This document shows, piece after piece, positions 8,337-15,926 of a DNA stretch of 64,000 nt. The stretch lies in contig NZ_FNIT01000012.1 in assembly GCF_900104035.1 (NCBI RefSeq), positions 1 to 64,000 on the forward strand, in the 5' to 3' direction. The stretch comes from Aureimonas jatrophae. Lineage in GTDB: Bacteria; Pseudomonadota; Alphaproteobacteria; Rhizobiales; Rhizobiaceae. The notes below the pieces were generated by a model. The model searched no databases. It was not told where the DNA came from and worked only from the letters and a program-made list of their open reading frames with translations. The position numbers and the translations under genes were made by a program. The first letter of the stretch is position 1, and the number at the start of each line of letters is the position of its first letter.

Positions 8337-8945
8337 CTACCGATAGGGGGCGGGCCGGCAGGTCAGGCGGATTTCCTGGGGCACGATCGTGCCGTCGAAA
8401 TAGGGATGCTCGGTGTCGTCGCGCACGGTGGCCGCGCATCGCCCTTCCCGGTCGCCGCGCAGCACCGCCGGCTGGTCCTGCGTCAAGGCGGCGTAGACCG
8501 CGAAGTCGGGGTCCTTCAGCTCCACCGCGATCTGCGTCGCGATCGGGTCGATCGGCTCGGGCAGGCGGAAGCCGAAGGCGAAGGTCACCGCGCCGTTGTC
8601 GAGGCTCGCTCGGAAGCCGAAGGGCTGCAGCGGCTCGCGCTCCGCGCCGTCCACGGTCAGATACGTGTAGTAGTGGATCTCGGCGAGCCGGCCGAGGACC
8701 TCGGTTTCCATGGCCTTGGCCTCGCGCTCGTCGAAGCGGCCGTCGTGGTTCTCGTCGTAGTCGAGGACGAGCTGCGCGCTGAAGGCCTCGTCGAAGGTCC
8801 AGGCCTCGCCGAACCCGCTGAGCCGGCCGTTCTCCATGTTGAACAGGACGCGGCATTCCATCGAGATGTCGGGATGGGCCTCGGCCGGCGCCGGCAGCGC
8901 GAGAAGCGCCGTGCCGAGAACGGTCGCGATGCGCGGGCCCCTCAC
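8337..8945 (-). CDS. DUF1007-family periplasmic protein
   Basis: This 202-residue exported protein has a signal sequence ending in APAEAHPDI, then the DUF1007 pattern: the ECRVLFNMENGRLSGFGEAWTFDE region and a C-terminal DDTEHPYFDGTIVPQEIRL region. A DENHDGRFDEREA segment near residue 85 looks like a calcium-binding EF-hand loop. DUF1007 genes are often next to nickel/cobalt permeases, so a metal-uptake role is inferred. The GTG start at 8945 overlaps the upstream gene's TGA by four bases (GTGA), which implies translational coupling in the hupE operon. Confidence 0.72.
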   Translation of the reverse strand: MRGPRIATVLGTALLALPAPAEAHPDISMECRVLFNMENGRLSGFGEAWTFDEAFSAQLVLDYDENHDGRFDEREAKAMETEVLGRLAEIHYYTYLTVDGAEREPLQPFGFRASLDNGAVTFAFGFRLPEPIDPIATQIAVELKDPDFAVYAALTQDQPAVLRGDREGRCAATVRDDTEHPYFDGTIVPQEIRLTCRPAPYR

Positions 8946-9685
8946 GGCGCGGATCCCGCCGGCTCGGGCGCGAAGTCGGGAAACGGCGTGCTGTCGGCCG
9001 GTCCCATCAGGCCCGTCGCATCGGGTGCGACCATGCGGCCGCGAAAGGCGATCGTCGCGCCGCCGTAGAGCAGCGCCACGGCCAGCACCCAGGCGCCCAA
9101 GATGCGGGCGCCCAGGCCTCGTGCGGAAGCCGGCATCGCGCGCGCCAGCGCGAACAACAGAAGCACGAGCGCCAGAAGCCCGGCCGCCGCCAGCACCGGC
9201 ACGGCGGGATCGTGGAAGCTCGGGTCGAGCAGCGGGATCGCGATCGACGCCATCGCCGAGGCCAGGGCCGCCGCTAGGAGCGTCCCGACGCGCGCAAACC
9301 GCGTCCCGCCCGAAAACAACGCCAGGCCGACGCCGAGGCCCGCGACCGGTCCCGTCAGGAAGGCATGCGTCGCGGCGTTCGGCAGAAGCGTCGCGCCCTG
9401 CAGGAACAGGGGCTGGCCGAGGTCGCCCAGCCAGCCGCCGAGCGCCAGGGCCGGCACGAAGAGAACGAGCGGCGTGCCGCTGGCACCGGCCGCAAAGCCC
9501 AGGCCCAGCGCCGGCAGAAGGAGCTCGCCGGCCAGGCGCCCCGCCAGAACGCCCCAGGCGACGCCGGGTCCGGCCCAGACGAGCCAGCCCAGGGCGCCGG
9601 ATCCCACGACCGCGAGACCGGCGGCGAGCGGCGCCAGCGCCGCGCGGAACGCGGGGCGCTGTTGGACGGGCGCCGTGGCGCTCAC
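8942..9685 (-). CDS. Polytopic membrane protein of unknown family between hupE and DUF1007
   Basis: I do not recognise this 247-residue protein. It is mostly hydrophobic, with about six membrane segments rich in Ala, Gly and Leu, and ends in a soluble tail rich in Pro. A GGWLGDLGQPLFLQGATLLPNAATH stretch near the middle might form a loop or half-helix. The GTG start at 9685 overlaps the hupE stop (GTGA), and its own TGA overlaps the next GTG in the same way. In this position other genomes often have a nickel/cobalt permease, so it may be the transport partner of HupE. That is inference from context only. Confidence 0.55.
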   Translation of the reverse strand: MSATAPVQQRPAFRAALAPLAAGLAVVGSGALGWLVWAGPGVAWGVLAGRLAGELLLPALGLGFAAGASGTPLVLFVPALALGGWLGDLGQPLFLQGATLLPNAATHAFLTGPVAGLGVGLALFSGGTRFARVGTLLAAALASAMASIAIPLLDPSFHDPAVPVLAAAGLLALVLLLFALARAMPASARGLGARILGAWVLAVALLYGGATIAFRGRMVAPDATGLMGPADSTPFPDFAPEPAGSAP

Positions 9686-10272
9686 GGCACCGCCACGAGA
9701 AAGCCGACACCCGCCAGCGCGATCGCTCCGCCCAGCGCCTGCGCGAGCCGTCCCCCGAAGGGCCGCCCGATCAGGAGCCCGACCGCAATGCCAGCGAGAT
9801 GGATCGCTCCGGTCGCCAGCACGAAACCGATCGCATAGAGCGCCGGATCGGCGCTGAGCGGCAGTTCGACCCCGTGCGCATAGCCGTGGAAGACGGCGAA
9901 CGTGCCGACCACCACGAGCGCTAGAACCTCGGGCAGCGGCAGGCGCAGGGCGATCAGGAGGCCGAGCGCCAGGATCGAGAGCGCGATGCCCACCTCGACA
10001 TGGCCGAGCGGCAGGCCCGCCATCCCGGCCAGCGCGGCGGCGGCCATCACGAGCGGGAAGGTGGCGGGCAGCGCCCAGACCGAACGCCCGCCGATCTGGG
10101 CGCCCCATAGGCCGACCGCGAACATGGCGAGGAAGTGGTCGAGACCGGTGAGCGGATGGGCCAAGCCGCTGCCGAAGCCCCCGGCATCCTGCAGGATATG
10201 GGCCGAGGCGGGCGAGGCGAGAAGAAGCGCGAGAGCCGGCAGCGCGGCGGCGGAGCGAACCGAAGGGCGCAT
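9682..10272 (-). CDS. hupE: HupE/UreJ-family metal transporter
   Basis: This 196-residue protein has a signal-like N-terminus ending near ASPASAHIL, followed by the HupE/UreJ signature HPLTGLDHFLAMFAVGLWG and a second FHGYAHGVELP motif. About six membrane helices are visible. The family is linked to nickel or cobalt uptake for hydrogenase, urease or B12 enzymes. No hydrogenase or urease gene is present in this window. The ATG at 10272 gives a complete signal peptide. It is the first gene of a three-gene unit joined by GTGA overlaps. Confidence 0.82.
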   Translation of the reverse strand: MRPSVRSAAALPALALLLASPASAHILQDAGGFGSGLAHPLTGLDHFLAMFAVGLWGAQIGGRSVWALPATFPLVMAAAALAGMAGLPLGHVEVGIALSILALGLLIALRLPLPEVLALVVVGTFAVFHGYAHGVELPLSADPALYAIGFVLATGAIHLAGIAVGLLIGRPFGGRLAQALGGAIALAGVGFLVAVP

Positions 10273-10424
10273 GACGAGCCGACATCCTTTCGTGAGGCGT
10301 TGGGTCGAGCGCGCGGAACCGCCGGCGCCCGAGCGCGACAGTCGCCCGAAGGGCGGCGAAAAAAGGGCGGATCGCCGGAGTCGCCTGCACACCCGCCCCC
10401 GCGCCGGCCCGGCGAAGGCCCGGT

Positions 10425-11354
10425 TCAGCGTTCGCGCTCGCCCGGCAGTGTCCTCGGGCCGCCGCCCATGCGCAAGCCGTTCTCGTAGTGGAAGGCCAGA
10501 AAGCCGAGAGCCTTCAGGATGCAGTCGAGATAGGTGTCCTCGAGCCGGGCGGTGACCGTGGGCGCGCCCGCCTCATCGGCGCCGAAGAGCCCGCTTTCGC
10601 GCCCCACCGCCACGATGCGCGTCACCTGCGCCCGGCTCATGTGGAAGCGCCGCGCGAGATCGCCCCGGCTCGGTCCCGGACCGCCCTCTCTCGCGCTCGC
10701 CACCACCGCCATCACCACGAGGCTTCCGCCCTCGATCTCCGCGAACAGGTGACGGAAGTCCGGATCGGGAAAGAAGACGTAGCCGTCCTGCGCATAGGCG
10801 TCGCTGCCCGAAACCGTGAGCGCGGGCATGAGCTGGCGCGGCGTCGCCTCCCGCGCGGCGGGCACGTCGAGAAGGCGCAGGGCGATCAGCGACGCCTCGA
10901 TCCAGTCGGTCAGGAACTGCACGAGCTTCGGCTCGGCCCGGTAGAGCCGGCTGCGGCGGTCCGAGGGATCGATCCGCATCTGCGCGAAGCCGTAGTGGAC
11001 GAGGAGCTGCAGCGTGGTCTGCGCGGTGCGCTTGGAGATGCCGGCCGCCTGCTCGCAGTAGCTCGCGAAAAGGCCGTTCGGCAGGCCGTATCCCTTCTCG
11101 TCCATCGCCGACATGAGCCCGAAGATCATGAAGGCGCGGTAGCGCTCCTCCTTGGACAGGAGCTTGAAGGCATAGGCCGCGTCCTCGCGCACCGCGAGGA
11201 TCGCGCTCGTGTAGCGGTCCACCGCCTCGTCCACGGCGGCATGGCGCCGAAACCGGGCCTCGTAGCCTGCGGGCCCGCCACTCAAGCCCTCGTTCAGGGG
11301 ACTTGAGGACCGCTTATGACCAGTCGCACGGGCCAACTCATCGTTATGAAGCAT
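10425..11354 (-). CDS. Probable winged-helix transcriptional regulator
   Basis: This 309-residue soluble protein contains two regions that look like helix-turn-helix units: ASYCEQAAGISKRTAQTTLQ near residue 100, followed by a wing-like PSDRRSRLYRAEP segment, and RGDLARRFHMSRAQVTRIVA near residue 235. That resembles a duplicated MarR-like arrangement. No effector domain is recognised. The downstream hupE operon is on the same strand 150 bases away, and a small gene is divergent only 29 bases upstream, so either could be its target. The start is uncertain because the first ~45 residues are basic and low in complexity. Confidence 0.55.
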   Translation of the reverse strand: MLHNDELARATGHKRSSSPLNEGLSGGPAGYEARFRRHAAVDEAVDRYTSAILAVREDAAYAFKLLSKEERYRAFMIFGLMSAMDEKGYGLPNGLFASYCEQAAGISKRTAQTTLQLLVHYGFAQMRIDPSDRRSRLYRAEPKLVQFLTDWIEASLIALRLLDVPAAREATPRQLMPALTVSGSDAYAQDGYVFFPDPDFRHLFAEIEGGSLVVMAVVASAREGGPGPSRGDLARRFHMSRAQVTRIVAVGRESGLFGADEAGAPTVTARLEDTYLDCILKALGFLAFHYENGLRMGGGPRTLPGERER

Positions 11355-11383
11355 GCCCGGTCCGTCTACCTGAGAGTTTCGCG

Positions 11384-11635
11384 ATGATGCATGCGCAGTC
11401 GAAGAAGATCAGCCAGGGTGCGGCGACCCGCCAGCTTCTCGACGAGATGGCCTTTGCGATCGCCGCGCTCGGTGCCCTCGTGACGGCCGCGCGCGCCCGC
11501 GGCGTTTCGCTGGACCTCGAGAGCGAGCGGATGGAGGATCTGGCCAACCGGCTGCTCGACCTGTCGGAGGAGGCCGGCGCACTCAGCGGACCGGGGCCGA
11601 CCGATCGCCGCCCCGCCAACATCGATCTGCAATAG
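11384..11635 (+). CDS. Small helical protein of unknown function
   Basis: This 83-residue protein is predicted to be all helix, with a basic N-terminus and an acidic Leu-rich middle (LDLESERMEDLANRLLDLSE). I recognise no family. Two consecutive ATG codons at 11384 and 11387 are possible starts, behind GAGAG. It is divergent from the regulator gene, with 29 bases between their start codons, so a shared promoter region is likely. Coding is supported by strong third-position GC bias. Confidence 0.5.
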   Translation: MMHAQSKKISQGAATRQLLDEMAFAIAALGALVTAARARGVSLDLESERMEDLANRLLDLSEEAGALSGPGPTDRRPANIDLQ

Positions 11636-11754
11636 CGGGAGCCGGCCACCAATCTGACGCATCGGGTCCCGGAACACGGGTCTCGGCCAGCCGTTCCACA
11701 ACCGGAAACGGGCACGCACGATTTCGTCCGCCCGTCCGGTTTCGGAGGCCCGTC

Positions 11755-12033
11755 ATGCGCCGTCTCGTCCCCCTTCTCCTGGCCGGTCTCCTGACCGGCT
11801 GCACCGCGGCGGCCGACCAGCCCTTCGTGCCCGATGCCGGCCTCGTGCCGTCCTCCTACCGCAAGCCCGTGACGCGCAGTTGCGAGAACTACGCGGACCA
11901 GACCTACCGGAACTCCTACGAGAACTACTCCGACGATTCCGACGGCTTCGGCGTCAACGCGCTGCAGCGCCAGCGCGCCGAGGCCGACGGGCGCGAGGCC
12001 CTGGCGCGCTGCCGGGCCGGCCGGCTGAACTGA
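11755..12033 (+). CDS. Small lipoprotein of unknown function
   Basis: This 92-residue precursor has a short basic N-terminus, a hydrophobic stretch and a lipobox LLTGC with the lipidated Cys at residue 16. The mature part is hydrophilic with a Tyr/Asn-rich segment (YADQTYRNSYENYSDDSDG). The residue after Cys is Thr rather than Asp, so sorting to the outer membrane is expected if the Lol rule holds. No wider family is recognised. It is transcribed in the same direction as the 76-residue gene that follows 76 bases later. Confidence 0.6.
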   Translation: MRRLVPLLLAGLLTGCTAAADQPFVPDAGLVPSSYRKPVTRSCENYADQTYRNSYENYSDDSDGFGVNALQRQRAEADGREALARCRAGRLN

Positions 12034-12109
12034 ACCCCGTCAAGGCGCTTCACAAGCGCCGCGCTTGGGCGCAGTCTCGCCTCGTCTGCAACGGGAGGAG
12101 ACGAACAGC

Positions 12110-12340
12110 ATGTCGCGATACAGGATCGAGACCGGAACCGTCAGCGGTGACGAGTTCAGGCCCGGCCCCTTCCACGACGCGGTGAACGCGGCCAGCGTCG
12201 CCCAGGCGGTCGAGGCGGTTCGCCCGGTCCTTGCCGAGGGCGGCTTCACGGCGGACTGGGGCGACCATGCCCGCGTGCTCGACGCCGAGCGGCGCGAGGT
12301 CGCCCGCGTGGCGCTGACCCCGGAGTTCTGGTCGCACTGA
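12110..12340 (+). CDS. Small conserved-looking protein of unknown function
   Basis: This 76-residue soluble acidic protein is preceded by a strong ribosome-binding site (GGGAGGAG) seven bases before the ATG at 12110. The open frame extends upstream to 12065, but the RBS decides the start. It is rich in Ala, Val and Glu, with a central SVAQAVEAVRPVLAEGGF helix and a C-terminal LTPEFWSH. No function is assigned. It converges on lpdA, and the hairpin at 12406-12438 lies between them. Confidence 0.55.
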   Translation: MSRYRIETGTVSGDEFRPGPFHDAVNAASVAQAVEAVRPVLAEGGFTADWGDHARVLDAERREVARVALTPEFWSH

Positions 12341-12405
12341 CGGGTATCGACCCGTCCGGCGGGGCTGCCCGTCGGACGCAGCCCGGATGGGCGGGAGCCC
12401 GATAC

Positions 12406-12438
12406 GAAAAAACCGCCGCGAGAGGTCTCGTGGCGGTT
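12406..12438 (-). terminator. Intrinsic terminator of the lpdA transcript
   Basis: On the minus strand AACCGCCACGAGA and its near-perfect complement, with one G-T mismatch in the stem, are followed by a T run (the plus strand shows A at 12407-12412). It lies 225 bases beyond the lpdA stop and would also stop plus-strand transcripts coming from 12340. The rest of 12341-12662 holds no gene that I can support, apart from the parS site. Confidence 0.7.
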
Positions 12439-12634
12439 CTCGTTCGGGAAGCGCGGGCTTTCGGGCAGCCTTGTGTCGGCGTCGCCAGTACATCCGTGGT
12501 CGGGCCGGGCGCCCGAAAACCCATCTTCCAGCCAGCGGCGGCTTTGTCTTTCGACCGCCTTCATCGCTTGGCCTGGACCCTAGATGGGAAGGCTTGCGCG
12601 AACCTGCAAGGGGCAGCGCCCCCGGCAGGATAGG

Positions 12635-12650
12635 TGTTTCACGTGAAACC
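12635..12650. promoter_or_regulatory. parS site (ParB binding), intergenic
   Basis: TGTTTCACGTGAAACC contains the 14-bp palindrome GTTTCACGTGAAAC, the invariant core of chromosomal parS sites across bacteria. ParB loads here as a CTP-dependent clamp to segregate the replication origin. The site lies 13 bases beyond the lpdA stop codon. A second identical 16-base copy lies at 33555. Their presence suggests that the replication origin is not far away. Confidence 0.88.
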
Positions 12651-12662
12651 GGTCTGCCTGCC

Positions 12663-14081
12663 TCAGACGTGGATCGGCTTGGCAAAGGCGGCGAACGCCG
12701 CCTCGCGCACGGCCTCCGACAGCGTCGGATGCGCGTGGCAGGTGCGGGCGAGATCCTCCGCCGACCCGCCGAACTCCATCAGCACCGAGGCTTCCGCGAT
12801 CATGTCGCCGGCGCTGTGGCCGAGGATGTGGACGCCGAGCACCCGGTCCGTCTTGGCGTCGGTCAGGAACTTCACGAAGCCGTCGGTGTGCAGCATGGCG
12901 CGCCCGCGTCCGTTGGCCGTGAAGGGGAACTTGCCGACGCGGTACTCGACGCCCTTGGTCTTCAGCTCCTCCTCGGTGTGGCCGACCGAGGCCACTTCCG
13001 GCGAGGTGTAGACCACGGAGGGGATCACGCCGTAGTTCACGTGGCCGGCCTGGCCGGCGAGCTGCTCGGCCAGCGCGATGCCCTCGTCCTCGGCCTTGTG
13101 GGCGAGCATCGGGCCCTTCACCACGTCGCCGATCGCGTAGATACCCTCGACATTGGTGCGGTAGTGCGCGTCGATCTCGACGCGGCCCGCGCGATCCATC
13201 GCGACACCCGCCTCTTCCAGGCCGAGACCGGCGGTGAAGGGCTTGCGGCCGGTGGCGACCAGGACGACCTCGGCCTCCAGCGTCTCCGCCTCGCCGCCCT
13301 TGGCCGGCTCGAAGGTGACGGCCGCGCCCGCGCCGGTGCGCTCGATATTCGTGACCTTGGCGCCGAGCTTGAAGTGGAAGCCCTGCTTGACAAGGATCTT
13401 CTGGAACTGCGTGGAGACCTCACCATCCATCGGACCGAGGACCTTGTCGAGATACTCGACCACGGTGACGCGCGCGCCGAGCCGCGACCAGACCGAGCCG
13501 AGCTCCAGCCCGATCACGCCGCCGCCGACCACGATCATGGTGGCCGGCACCTTCTGCAGCGCGATGGCATTGTCGGAAGAGACAATCGTCGTCTCGTCGA
13601 GGGGGACGTCGAGGCCGGGAATGCCGGCGACCGCGGAGCCCGTCGCGATCACGATGGACTTCGTCCGCAGCGTCTGCTTCGCGCCGTCCTCGGCGGTCAC
13701 CTCGACCTCGCCCGCCTTCGCAATGCGGCCCATGCCGGTGACAGGCGTGATCTTGTTCTTGCGGAACAGGAAGGCGACGCCGTCGACGTTCGCCTTCACG
13801 GTCTTGTCCTTGTGGCCGAGCATGGTCGGCAGATCGAGCTCCGGCGCGACCTTGATGCCGAGGTCGGCGAAGGAGTGATGGGCCTCGGCATACATCTCGG
13901 AGGCGTGGAGCAGCGCCTTGGACGGGATGCAGCCGATGTTGAGGCAGGTGCCCCCGAAGGTCGAGCGCTTCTCGACCACGGCCACCTTGAGACCGAGCTG
14001 GGCGGCCTTGATGGCGCAGACATAGCCGCCCGGGCCGGAGCCGATGACGACGAGATCGAAGGAGGAGGCGGTTTCGGACAT
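12663..14081 (-). CDS. lpdA: Dihydrolipoamide dehydrogenase (E3)
   Basis: This 472-residue flavoprotein reoxidises the dihydrolipoyl groups of the 2-oxoglutarate dehydrogenase complex, reducing NAD+. Visible elements are the FAD Rossmann motif GSGPGGYVCAI near residue 14, the redox disulfide GGTCLNIGCIPSK (Cys44/Cys49), the NAD-binding VVGGGVIGLE near 180, and the C-terminal HAHPTLSEA with the catalytic His and Glu. Length and motifs are complete. It is the last gene of the suc-type cluster on the minus strand. In rhizobial genomes this copy serves 2-oxoglutarate dehydrogenase rather than pyruvate dehydrogenase. Confidence 0.97.
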   Translation of the reverse strand: MSETASSFDLVVIGSGPGGYVCAIKAAQLGLKVAVVEKRSTFGGTCLNIGCIPSKALLHASEMYAEAHHSFADLGIKVAPELDLPTMLGHKDKTVKANVDGVAFLFRKNKITPVTGMGRIAKAGEVEVTAEDGAKQTLRTKSIVIATGSAVAGIPGLDVPLDETTIVSSDNAIALQKVPATMIVVGGGVIGLELGSVWSRLGARVTVVEYLDKVLGPMDGEVSTQFQKILVKQGFHFKLGAKVTNIERTGAGAAVTFEPAKGGEAETLEAEVVLVATGRKPFTAGLGLEEAGVAMDRAGRVEIDAHYRTNVEGIYAIGDVVKGPMLAHKAEDEGIALAEQLAGQAGHVNYGVIPSVVYTSPEVASVGHTEEELKTKGVEYRVGKFPFTANGRGRAMLHTDGFVKFLTDAKTDRVLGVHILGHSAGDMIAEASVLMEFGGSAEDLARTCHAHPTLSEAVREAAFAAFAKPIHV

Positions 14082-14109
14082 CGGGGGAACGCTTCTTGCG
14101 GTTGACGGT

Positions 14110-14517
14110 CTAGACGAGGAGGAGAAGGCGCAGGCCCATCAGGCCGAGGCCTGCGATGGAGCCGAGCCAGACGAGGCTGCGGATATAGGGAATGCCGCCG
14201 AGATAGAGCGGCACGTAGGCGATGCGGGCGACGAGCCAGATCCAGGCGCCGACGCTGCCAAGGCCGCCGTCGCGATCGGTCGTGACCAGCGCGAGCGCCA
14301 GGGCGATGAAGACCGGAAAGGTCTCCTTGAAGTTGTCGAGCGCGCGCTGGGCGCGGCCGGCGTGGACGCCGGTGGGCTTGCGGTCGCCGTCGCGCGGGCC
14401 GGCGTTCCACTGGGAGCCGAGCTCGCGCGTCGCCAGCATGCCTTGGAGGCCGAGCTGCACGAAGAACAGGACGAGGGCGAGAACGAGAACGACGAGTTCG
14501 TGAGGCAGGCTGGCCAT
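14110..14517 (-). CDS. MAPEG-family membrane protein
   Basis: This 135-residue protein has four membrane helices and the MAPEG pattern, with RAQRALDNFKETFPVFIALAL near residue 60 (conserved Asn and Glu) and a closing VWLGSIAGLGLMGLRLLLL helix. Bacterial MAPEG proteins are related to glutathione-dependent membrane enzymes; the activity of this subgroup is not known. The ATG at 14517 is preferred over the start at 14553 because of a GGAG ribosome-binding site and because the shorter form begins at the first helix. It lies between the periplasmic protein gene and lpdA, where many Rhizobiales carry it. Confidence 0.75.
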   Translation of the reverse strand: MASLPHELVVLVLALVLFFVQLGLQGMLATRELGSQWNAGPRDGDRKPTGVHAGRAQRALDNFKETFPVFIALALALVTTDRDGGLGSVGAWIWLVARIAYVPLYLGGIPYIRSLVWLGSIAGLGLMGLRLLLLV

Positions 14518-14593
14518 CAGGCGGCTCCGGGCGCAGGGGACGATGCGCACCATGTGGCTCGCCGGGACGCGAAGGGAACGGCGGCGACCCTGC

Positions 14594-15097
14594 TCACGGC
14601 GTCGCGTCCGGCGTGCATGTCGCCTCGGCCGCGTCGAAACCCGCGTCCACGGCCCGCAGGTGTCCCGCGGTGACCGCGATCGGGCGGAAGGGCGGCTCGC
14701 CCTGCACGCCCGGCTGCGTCTGGTGGATCGTGTAGCAGCCGGCGAAGACCCGGCGCGTACCGTTCCGGTCGCGCGCCTCGATGACGGCCGGCACGCGCCA
14801 GTCGGTCTGGCTCATGCCGCTCTCGGCGCTCGCCGTGCCGAGCCGGAGGCGCACGGCCAGCGTCGTCTCGTAGCCGCGACGGAAGGTCTCGAAGTCGGGG
14901 CGCTCGGGCGTGTCGCGGAAGTAGCTCCAGGCGCGCACGATCTCGCCCCGGTCGACGGCGTTGTAGAGCGAGCGCAGCACCGCCTCGGGCGTCGAGCGGT
15001 CATCGAGATAGGGCGCGGCATCGGGCGTCTGGGCCCGGGCGCCGGGGGCGAGCACGGCGAGAAACGCTGCGGCGACGCCGAACCGGCGGCCCGTCAC
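14594..15097 (-). CDS. Exported protein of unknown function
   Basis: This 167-residue precursor has a clear signal peptide ending in GARAQTP. The mature part contains TPEAVLRSLYNAVDRGEIVRAWSYF, which looks like the helical start of an NTF2-like or similar small periplasmic domain, and three Cys residues in the C-terminal half. No confident family. The GTG at 15097 overlaps the stop of the upstream dehydrogenase gene by four bases (GTGA), so the two are coupled. This start gives an intact signal peptide. Confidence 0.65.
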   Translation of the reverse strand: MTGRRFGVAAAFLAVLAPGARAQTPDAAPYLDDRSTPEAVLRSLYNAVDRGEIVRAWSYFRDTPERPDFETFRRGYETTLAVRLRLGTASAESGMSQTDWRVPAVIEARDRNGTRRVFAGCYTIHQTQPGVQGEPPFRPIAVTAGHLRAVDAGFDAAEATCTPDATP

Positions 15098-15855
15098 GGC
15101 AGCACCGCCCGCGCGCCGGACACGTCGAGGATCGCGCCGGTGGAGTAGCTGGCCTCGTCGGAGGCGAGCCAGAGGATGGCGCGCGCCACCTCCTCGGCGG
15201 TGCCGGGGCGACGCATGGGCAGGCCCGGCGTCATGTCGCGCACCCGGTCCGGCAGCCCGCCCGAGGCGTGGATCTCGGTGTCGATGATGCCGGGCCGTAC
15301 GGCGCACACGCGGATGCCCTCAGCCGCGACCTCCTTGGCGAGGCCCACGGTGAACGTGTCGATCGCCCCCTTGGCGCTGGCGTAGTCCACATACTGGTCG
15401 GGCGAGCCGAGCTTGGCGGCGGCCGACGACACGTTGACGATGGCACCGCCTTTTCCGCCCTGCGCGGTCGACAGGCGGCGCACCGCCTCGCGGGCGCAGG
15501 CGATCGACCCCAGCGTGTTGATGCGGAACATGCGATCGAGCCGTGCCCAGCTCATGTCGGCGACGCGTGCGGGGTGGTCGACGACGCCGGCATTGTTGAC
15601 GAGAACGGCAAGGCGCCCCATCCGGTCGGCGCTCGCGAAGATCGCCGCGACGCCCTCCTGCGTGCCGACGTCGCCGCGAACCGTCTCGGCCCGTCCGCCG
15701 TCCGCGCGGATGGCGTTTGCCACGACCTCGGCGGCCGACGCGTTTTCAGCGTAGTTCACGAGAACCGCATAGCCGGCGACCGCGGCCAGGCGCGCCGTGG
15801 CGGCGCCGATGCCGCGCGAGCCGCCGGTGACGACGAGGACGCCGCGATCGCTCAT
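15094..15855 (-). CDS. Short-chain dehydrogenase/reductase (SDR)
   Basis: This 253-residue cytoplasmic oxidoreductase has the classical SDR motifs: TGGSRGIG for NAD(P) binding near residue 10, NNAG near 90, catalytic Ser in NVSSAAAKLG, and YVDYASAKGA with the Tyr-x3-Lys pair. RPGIIDTEIH follows. The Asn-Tyr-Ala after the second strand suggests NADP preference, as in FabG-like enzymes. The substrate is unknown. It starts 71 bases after sucB on the same strand, a placement common in Rhizobiales, and probably rides on the sucAB transcript. Confidence 0.85.
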   Translation of the reverse strand: MSDRGVLVVTGGSRGIGAATARLAAVAGYAVLVNYAENASAAEVVANAIRADGGRAETVRGDVGTQEGVAAIFASADRMGRLAVLVNNAGVVDHPARVADMSWARLDRMFRINTLGSIACAREAVRRLSTAQGGKGGAIVNVSSAAAKLGSPDQYVDYASAKGAIDTFTVGLAKEVAAEGIRVCAVRPGIIDTEIHASGGLPDRVRDMTPGLPMRRPGTAEEVARAILWLASDEASYSTGAILDVSGARAVLP

Positions 15856-15926
15856 CCGTGGAGATCCTTCTTCCGGCGATCGCGGAAACAAGCGGGGCGG
15901 GCGAACCCGCCCCGGTCGCGCGGGTC

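Noticed and set aside
10273-10424. A cobalamin or nickel riboswitch upstream of hupE
   Set aside because: The 152-base gap contains GC-rich dyads but no B12-box or NiCo core that I could identify.
12441-12634. A small RNA or small gene between lpdA and its terminator
   Set aside because: A 50-codon minus-strand frame can be read here, but it has no convincing ribosome-binding site, and the sequence does not match an RNA family that I can recognise.
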